A stretch of 9,528 nucleotides of DNA from Chloroflexota bacterium (lineage in GTDB: Bacteria > Chloroflexota > Dehalococcoidia > JACQUE01). Shown here one piece after another: positions 4,927 to 9,528 of the stretch; position 1 is the stretch's first letter, and each line of letters opens with the position of its first letter. The notes beneath the pieces were generated by a model. That model did not search any database. It saw only the letters and a list, made by a program, of their open reading frames with translations, and had not been told where the DNA came from. The stretch is taken from positions 1 to 9,528 of the forward strand of contig JACQUE010000011.1 of NCBI GenBank assembly GCA_016210425.1, given 5' to 3'. Both the position numbers and the translations under genes were made by a program.

Positions 4927-6819
4927 CTACTGCCCCTTGGCAACCGGCTGCTCGCGGTGGAAGTAGTAGTCGAGGATCTTGCCGGCAATGGGTGTTGCGA
5001 CAAGGGCGCCCTTTCCCTTCTCCACAAAGACTACGATAGCGATCTCCGGATTATCGAAGGGGGCGAAGCCCACGAACCAGCCATGGTAGGGGCGGTAGCC
5101 GGTGGCGGGGTCGATAGGTCCCCATTCGGCCGTGCCCGTCTTGCCAGCTACGGTGACTCCGGGGATCTTCGCCAGCGTCGCGGTGCCCCATTCTACTGCC
5201 TGGCGCATACCCTCCGCCACTATATCTAGATTGCCCGGCGAAACCTTTATCTTGCGCATTCCGCGGTCCTGAAGCGACTGCACCGCGCGGCCCTCGGCGT
5301 CCACCACCTGGCGCACCACCTGTGGCTTGCGGATCACCCCCCTATTGGCAACCGCCTGCACCATATTAAGCATCTGGATCGGCGTCACCAGCAGGTCGCC
5401 CTGCCCGATCCCCATATTGTAGGTATCGCCGGTCATCCAGGGCTCCCCCTTCACCCGGTCCTTCCATATCGCGTCCGGCACCAGGCCCTCCACTTCGCCG
5501 GGCAGATCGATGCCCGTCTTCCCCCCAAGGCCGAACTCCCGCGCGTAACGGGCTAGCCGCTCTATGCCCAGCCCCTTAAAGTCGCGGAAGCCTCCGGCGA
5601 GGTAGTAGAAGTAGACGTCGGACGATTGGGCGATGGCCTTATAGAAGTCGAGGCGGCCTAGGGCGGCCCAGTCCTTGAAGGTGTAGACGATGGAGGGATC
5701 GTACTGGTTGGCGATGCTGATCTGGCCGGTGCTGACGATCTCCGTGCCAGGCACGGCCACCCCCTCCTGCAGGGCCGCGCTGCCCGTCACGATCTTGAAG
5801 ATGCTTCCCGAGGGAAAGGTGCCGCTGATGGTGTAGTTGAAGAGAGGGCGCCACGGGTCCTTCAGGAGGGCCGCAAGCTTGTCCTGCTTCACCGAGCCCG
5901 AGAAGATATTGTTGTCGTAGCTGGGGATGGAGACCGTAGCCAGTACCTCGCCGGTGCGCGGGTCCATCGCTGCCGCTGCCGCGAAGTGCGAGTCCTCCAT
6001 GCCCTCCTTCAGGTACTGCATCATCTTACGCTGCAGGTCCAGGTCGATGCTCAATACGAGGTTCTGGCCCGGCGTCGTATCCCACGCCTTAATTGTCTGT
6101 AGCTTCAGGCCGTTGGCGTTTACCTCCACCTGCTCTCGCCCAGGCTTGCCGCGCAGCGCCTTCTCGTAGGTAGCCTCTACGCCCATCTTGCCCAGCTCAT
6201 CGTTCAGGTCGTAGCCGCTGTCCTTGAGCCGATCGTACTCTTCCGCTGAGATGCGACCGACGTAGCCCAGGATATGGGACATGAGCTCACCCTCCGGATA
6301 GTAGCGCATGGGCTCCACCAGCACCGTTACCCCCGGTAGCTCGCTTAGCCGCTCCCGAACAGTAAACGCCACCTCGGGCGGCACCTCAGCCTGAATGGGG
6401 ACCGGCGCGAAGAGGAATTGCTGAGTGCGGCGCTCGTCTATAAGCGCTGTCACCTTATCGGCAGGCATCCCCAGCAGCTTGCCCAGCCTCGCCGCCACCT
6501 GGGGCTGCTGCTCCTTGGAAAGGTCCGCCGGTACGACAGCCACCGTGAAGCTGGGGACGTTACGGACCAGGATATTGCCGCCCCTGTCGTAGATGATGCC
6601 GCGCTTGGCCGACAGAGGCGAGACACGCAGCCTGTTGTACTCCGCCTTCTTCTGATAGGTCGTGCCTTCCACCACCTGCAGGTGCCAGACCTGGCCCAGC
6701 AGCGACAGGAAGGCGGCCACAACCACGACTCGGAAGACGATGAACTTGACCCGGAGCAGAGTCTCTTCGTCTATGTTGCGGCGCTTCTTAACCCGCCATC
6801 GGGGAACCCTGTTGAACAT
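4927..6819 (-). CDS. mrdA: Penicillin-binding protein 2 (elongasome transpeptidase)
   Basis: Encodes 630 residues, normal for a class B PBP2. It cross-links peptides on glycan strands made by RodA during side-wall growth. A basic N-terminus is followed by one membrane anchor at about 24-46, then the pedestal domain with KRGIIYDRGGNILVRN (72-87). The transpeptidase domain carries SIFK with catalytic Ser339 and Lys342, SSD at 399-401 (the SxN motif, with Asp as in many PBP2 proteins), and KTG at 560-562. All active-site motifs are intact. The stop is TAG and rodA follows after 46 bp. The start is slightly unusual: a purine run GAGGGAGGAG directly abuts the ATG, so the usable Shine-Dalgarno is probably the upstream GAGGG with a 5-nt spacer. 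No later start would keep the membrane anchor intact. MreD is the upstream neighbour, 37 bp away. Confidence 0.95.
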   Translation of the reverse strand: MFNRVPRWRVKKRRNIDEETLLRVKFIVFRVVVVAAFLSLLGQVWHLQVVEGTTYQKKAEYNRLRVSPLSAKRGIIYDRGGNILVRNVPSFTVAVVPADLSKEQQPQVAARLGKLLGMPADKVTALIDERRTQQFLFAPVPIQAEVPPEVAFTVRERLSELPGVTVLVEPMRYYPEGELMSHILGYVGRISAEEYDRLKDSGYDLNDELGKMGVEATYEKALRGKPGREQVEVNANGLKLQTIKAWDTTPGQNLVLSIDLDLQRKMMQYLKEGMEDSHFAAAAAMDPRTGEVLATVSIPSYDNNIFSGSVKQDKLAALLKDPWRPLFNYTISGTFPSGSIFKIVTGSAALQEGVAVPGTEIVSTGQISIANQYDPSIVYTFKDWAALGRLDFYKAIAQSSDVYFYYLAGGFRDFKGLGIERLARYAREFGLGGKTGIDLPGEVEGLVPDAIWKDRVKGEPWMTGDTYNMGIGQGDLLVTPIQMLNMVQAVANRGVIRKPQVVRQVVDAEGRAVQSLQDRGMRKIKVSPGNLDIVAEGMRQAVEWGTATLAKIPGVTVAGKTGTAEWGPIDPATGYRPYHGWFVGFAPFDNPEIAIVVFVEKGKGALVATPIAGKILDYYFHREQPVAKGQ

Positions 6820-6856
6820 CTCCTCCCTCAGTGCGACCCTGGCCAGCTCCGGCGGG

Positions 6857-7360
6857 CTACCATCCCTCCTGGGCAGTAACAGGCAATCGGTCCCTCACCC
6901 TTTGGAGAAGCCAGAAGATGAACGGCATAAGCAGCGTGTTCACGACCGCGCTGGGTACCGCGACCTTCAGCAAACTCGGCAGCCAGGCTGTAGGCTGGCC
7001 CAGCGATTGTAGAATGAGGAGAACCACCGCCTGATAGATAAGGGTACAGACAAAGGTGGCGGTGAGAGAGAAGAAGAGGTCCTTTTCAACGGCGCTTGAT
7101 TCGGCAAGGATAAGGAGAAAGGCAACTGGAACCAGCGCCAGGAGGTCTGTGCCGAAGGGGGCGCTGCTGGACAAGCCCAGAAGAAGCCCGCCAATGGCTG
7201 CGGCAGCAAGCGTCTCTCCGGCACCACGCAGGAAGCTCCAGCCAACGATGGCCAGCAGCACCAGCCCTGGCTCCACGTTAAACATAGGGATGACAGGGAT
7301 TACAGAGCCCTGCAGCAGCACCGCGACCAGCAGGATGAGGCCGATGGTGGCTACACCCAT
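6857..7360 (-). CDS. mreD: Rod shape-determining membrane protein MreD
   Basis: Encodes 167 residues, mostly hydrophobic, with about five predicted membrane spans (near 5-25, 31-45, 50-64, 72-88 and 98-119, with a possible further one at 135-152). MreD is an integral membrane member of the elongasome that works with MreC to regulate the RodA-PBP2 synthase. Sequence conservation in this family is low, so the call rests on size, topology, the segment GGLLLGLSSSAPFGTDLL (57-74), the NTLLMPFIFWLL end (141-152) and position between mreC and mrdA. The family often has an Asp in the middle of the first motif; here that place holds small residues. The ATG begins 1 nt after the mreC stop, with GGAG inside the end of mreC, which points to translational coupling. 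Confidence 0.88.
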   Translation of the reverse strand: MGVATIGLILLVAVLLQGSVIPVIPMFNVEPGLVLLAIVGWSFLRGAGETLAAAAIGGLLLGLSSSAPFGTDLLALVPVAFLLILAESSAVEKDLFFSLTATFVCTLIYQAVVLLILQSLGQPTAWLPSLLKVAVPSAVVNTLLMPFIFWLLQRVRDRLPVTAQEGW

Positions 7361-7361
7361 A

Positions 7362-8177
7362 CTACTCCAGCTTCATCGGCAGGAAGTTGGTGATGATGAG
7401 GACGTACTGAATACGATCGAACTTGGCCGCCGGCTGCAGGTGCAGCTCCTTGAAGACCTCCAGGTCGTCGCCAGCGACGTCCTTCACCTGGCCTACTAGC
7501 AGCCCGGGGGGATAGTTGCCGCCCAGGCCGGACGTCAGAACTAGGTTGCCCTTGTCCACCTTGTCGCCCTGCTGCACGAACTCCATCACCAGCGACCCAT
7601 CCAGCCGGCCACTGACTATGCCGGCGGCGCGGGACCCCTGGACGACGGTGTTGACGGCGCTATTGGGGTCGGTTATCAGGAGAACGCGGGCCGCAGTCGG
7701 GTAGACCTGGCTGACACGGCCCACCAGCCCTCCGTTGGTCACTACGGACATGCCTTCCCGAAGGCCCTGGTTGCTGCCTTTATTGATCGCCACCGTCTGG
7801 GCGAAGGCGCTCGTATCGCGGCTGACCACCCTGGCGACGAGGAACTCGTCTTTCTTGCGCTCGGCCGTGAAGTCCAGCAGCTCCCTGAGCTTCTGGTTCT
7901 CCTCTTTGGCCTCCTGCATCTGAGCCACCAGGGTAGTGAGACGGTCCACCTCCTGCCTCAGCCGCTCGTTCTCCTTGCGCAGCTTGCCCAGGTCGGCCAA
8001 CGCCCCAAAGAAGTTGCCTGCCCCATCGGCGACCTTACTAAAGACACCCTCAAGGGGCACCATGCCTCGCTGAAGGACGCCCTCCGCCGGCCGGCTCCAA
8101 CCGTTGTGGGCCAGGAAGAGGCTGGCGACGCCAGCCACCAGCATCATAAAAAGCCAGAACAGTCGCCTGGACGACAA
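7362..8177 (-). CDS. mreC: Rod shape-determining protein MreC, TTG start
   Basis: Encodes 271 residues. MreC is a single-pass membrane protein whose outer domain binds PBP2 and switches on wall synthesis. A membrane anchor spans about 5-23. A coiled coil lies at about 62-102 (LGKLRKENERLRQEVDRL onwards, used for dimerisation). The beta-rich domain includes VVSRDTSAFAQTVAINKGSN (117-136), GLVGRVSQV (150-158) and LITDPNSAV (167-175), and ends with the typical P-A-x-x-F/L-D-x-I/L-x-x-V pattern near 249-260. The start is TTG at 8177-8175, with AAAGAGG 7 nt upstream. An in-frame TGA at 8213-8211 and the absence of ATG, GTG or another TTG between them exclude a longer form, and a start at Met11 would cut the anchor. 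The 91 bp between mreB and mreC hold no gene or strong structure. Confidence 0.94.
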   Translation of the reverse strand: MSSRRLFWLFMMLVAGVASLFLAHNGWSRPAEGVLQRGMVPLEGVFSKVADGAGNFFGALADLGKLRKENERLRQEVDRLTTLVAQMQEAKEENQKLRELLDFTAERKKDEFLVARVVSRDTSAFAQTVAINKGSNQGLREGMSVVTNGGLVGRVSQVYPTAARVLLITDPNSAVNTVVQGSRAAGIVSGRLDGSLVMEFVQQGDKVDKGNLVLTSGLGGNYPPGLLVGQVKDVAGDDLEVFKELHLQPAAKFDRIQYVLIITNFLPMKLE

Positions 8178-8268
8178 GAAGCAACCTCTTTCGGGGCTCT
8201 CTGGAGGAGGTCACCGGTCCGAAGATGGGAAGAGGCAGTTGCGGAACGATGCCCAAGCTGGTGCCGGT

Positions 8269-9366
8269 CTACCTGCGCCTGACGTTTCTGCCTTCAGCGG
8301 GTGGCTTTCGGTAGATAACCTTCTCGAGCACCTCGCGCAGCGCGGGGGTTCTTTCCATATCCTCGATGATCTCCCCAGTCCCATAGACAACACACTTAAG
8401 CGGCTCAGCCGCCACGTATACCGGGAATTTCGTCTCTTGGGCCAGGCGCTGGTCCAGGCCTTTCAGAAGGGCGCCTCCGCCGGCAAGCGTGATCCCCCGC
8501 TCCATCAGGTCGGTGACTAGCTCGGGGGGCGTCACCTCTATCGTATCCTTCACAGCCTCTACGATAGAGCTGATAGGGCCGGCCAGGGCTTCCCGGAGCT
8601 CGATGCTGCTCACCTTGACGGCCTTGGGCAGCCCGGAGACCACGTCCCTGCCCCGGATGACGATCTCTATCTCCTCCTCAAGCGGATAGGCCGAACCGGC
8701 CTCGATCTTAATCTCCTCGGCGGTCCTCTCGCCGATGAGCAGGTTGTACCTCTGGTGCGCGAAGGCAATGACGGCCTGGTCCAGCTCGTCGCCGGCAACG
8801 CGGATGGAGGTGCTGGCGACGATGCCGTTCCACGAGAGCACTGCGACTTCGGTAGTGCCCCCGCCGATGTCCACGATCATGTAGCCCATGCCCTCGCCGA
8901 TAGGGAGGCCTGCGCCGAGGGCGGCGGCGATTGGCTCGGATATGAGATAGGCCTCTCGGGCGCCGGCGTCGATGACGGCGTCGTGGACGGCCCGCTTCTC
9001 TACCTCAGTCACACCGCTTGGTATGCCCACGACGACGCGAGGCCGAGCCGGAGCCAGAAAACTATAGCGGTCGTGGACCTTGCGGATAAAGTGCTTGAGC
9101 ATGCGCTCGGTGGTCTCGAAGTCGGAGATGACGCCGTCGCGCAGGGGGCGGATGGCCACAACATGGGCCGGCGTGCGCCCTACCATTCGCTTGGCGTCGG
9201 CACCGACGGCCTTTATCTTCCTAGTCTGCTTGTCTATTGCTACGATGGATGGCTCATCGATTACGATTCCTTTGCCTTTGACCGTAACGAGGGTGTTGGC
9301 GGTACCGAGGTCGATGCCTATGTCATGGGAAAACCATCCCAGAACCCGGTCGATGGGGTTGAACAA
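8269..9366 (-). CDS. mreB: Actin-like cell shape protein MreB, TTG start
   Basis: Encodes 365 residues, close to the usual family length. MreB forms ATP-dependent antiparallel double filaments on the inner membrane face and guides the elongasome around the cell. Actin-fold motifs are complete: phosphate-1 DLGTANT (19-25), the connecting segment at about 135-150 (GAREAYLISEPIAAAL), phosphate-2 DIGGGTT (166-172) and adenosine motif GGGALLKG (296-303). The first 13 residues contain FNPIDRVLGWF, which could form a membrane-binding amphipathic helix. The basic tail RNVRRR is distinctive. The start is TTG at 9366-9364, with AGGAGG spaced 5 nt away. An in-frame TAG at 9378-9376, only four codons upstream, rules out an earlier start. 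It is the first gene of the operon, directly behind a promoter. Confidence 0.97.
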   Translation of the reverse strand: MFNPIDRVLGWFSHDIGIDLGTANTLVTVKGKGIVIDEPSIVAIDKQTRKIKAVGADAKRMVGRTPAHVVAIRPLRDGVISDFETTERMLKHFIRKVHDRYSFLAPARPRVVVGIPSGVTEVEKRAVHDAVIDAGAREAYLISEPIAAALGAGLPIGEGMGYMIVDIGGGTTEVAVLSWNGIVASTSIRVAGDELDQAVIAFAHQRYNLLIGERTAEEIKIEAGSAYPLEEEIEIVIRGRDVVSGLPKAVKVSSIELREALAGPISSIVEAVKDTIEVTPPELVTDLMERGITLAGGGALLKGLDQRLAQETKFPVYVAAEPLKCVVYGTGEIIEDMERTPALREVLEKVIYRKPPAEGRNVRRR

Positions 9367-9400
9367 GAGGCCCTCCTATGATAGCTGGCCCCGAGGTGGT

Positions 9401-9427
9401 AATTCCATCCCGGCCATCGCCGGAATT
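9401..9427. promoter_or_regulatory. Nested inverted repeat over the mreB -10 and transcription start
   Basis: AATTCC (9401-9406) and GGAATT (9422-9427) are inverted copies. Between them CCGGC (9410-9414) and GCCGG (9419-9423) form a second inverted pair around CATC. The right end overlaps the -10 hexamer and the predicted start site near 9418 lies inside, so the full hairpin could not form in the mRNA. If functional, it would act on DNA as a regulator site. The two pairs share bases 9422-9423, so they are alternatives rather than one continuous stem. Confidence 0.35.
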
Positions 9428-9453
9428 ATAGCACACCCCTTGAGGGGTTGAAA
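9425..9453 (-). promoter_or_regulatory. Promoter of the mre-mrdA-rodA operon, extended -10 type
   Basis: On the minus strand a perfect TATAAT (9430-9425) is preceded by TG with a one-base gap (TGcTATAAT), making an extended -10. At a 17-bp spacer the -35 position is TTTCAA (9453-9448), a weak match, as is common when an extended -10 is present. Transcription should start near 9418, giving a leader of about 52 nt before the mreB TTG. No other strong promoter is seen within the operon. Confidence 0.7.
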
Positions 9454-9456
9454 CCC
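9436..9456. repeat. Overlapping GC-rich dyads in the mreB promoter spacer and -35
   Basis: CCCCT-TG-AGGGG (9436-9447) is a perfect dyad that fills most of the spacer between the -35 and -10 hexamers. It overlaps a second dyad, GGGTT-GA-AACCC (9445-9456), which covers the -35 position. The two can exist as DNA sites but not as simultaneous hairpins. They lie upstream of the predicted start, so they are not part of the mRNA. A role as a regulator site is inference. Confidence 0.4.
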
Positions 9457-9501
9457 TCTGGGGAACAACGTCACAAGCCGAGATAAGGTTAAGGAGGAAG
9501 G

Positions 9502-9517
9502 CTGAAGCGGCTTTCAG
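9502..9517. repeat. Short inverted repeat upstream of the mreB promoter
   Basis: CTGAA (9502-9506) and TTCAG (9513-9517) are inverted copies around a 6-nt centre. This could be the end of a terminator or a binding site belonging to whatever lies beyond the window. No gene can be supported between 9464 and 9528. Confidence 0.2.
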
Positions 9518-9528
9518 GGGGTAAAGGC

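Noticed and set aside
8755..9381. Long open frame (208 codons) antisense to mreB
   Set aside because: It lies fully against conserved MreB motifs and has no recognisable domain. It is a shadow frame.
9486..9528. AAGGAGG on the plus strand (9490-9498) as the ribosome-binding site of a gene leaving the window
   Set aside because: No ATG, GTG or TTG lies at a suitable distance within the remaining bases.
1..9528. Undescribed defence, mobile or biosynthetic system
   Set aside because: Every long supported frame belongs to a known housekeeping or transport family. No transposase, integrase, CRISPR-like array, attachment site, tRNA or strong composition change was seen.

Overview
The window looks like chromosomal housekeeping DNA from a GC-rich, walled and probably rod-shaped bacterium. 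The large peptide-type lipoprotein, with an Ala/Pro/Thr-rich linker directly after its lipobox, together with the style of the Mre/RodA proteins, suggests Chloroflexota. That assignment is tentative, because no rRNA or other marker gene is present.

Layout. Positions 1-163 hold no supported gene, only two stem-loops that lie past the end of the first gene. Positions 164-2086 (minus) encode a 640-residue solute-binding lipoprotein of an oligopeptide/dipeptide-type ABC transporter. A 317-bp divergent intergenic region (2087-2403) separates it from radA (2404-3771, plus). This region is the most information-rich non-coding part of the window. It holds a near-consensus promoter for the lipoprotein, a 27-bp near-perfect dyad over that promoter's -10 and start site, paired direct repeats, a structured leader of about 170 nt, and a weaker promoter for radA.

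Positions 3768-9366 (minus) form one compact elongasome operon, transcribed mreB, mreC, mreD, mrdA (PBP2), rodA. A promoter lies just upstream of mreB (9425-9453). MreB filaments, MreC and MreD position and activate the glycosyltransferase RodA and the transpeptidase PBP2, so the operon encodes the core machine for lateral wall synthesis. Gaps between its genes are 91, 1, 37 and 46 bp, in transcription order. mreB and mreC both begin at TTG.

radA and rodA converge, and their stop codons share a CTAG palindrome that lies in the loop of a 7-bp hairpin.

All six protein genes belong to recognised families and none is visibly broken. I see no mobile element, CRISPR array, tRNA, rRNA or phage gene, and no convincing evidence of an undescribed multi-gene system. 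The points worth a second look are regulatory: the control region of the lipoprotein gene, the shared radA/rodA 3' structure, and the dyads over the mreB promoter.
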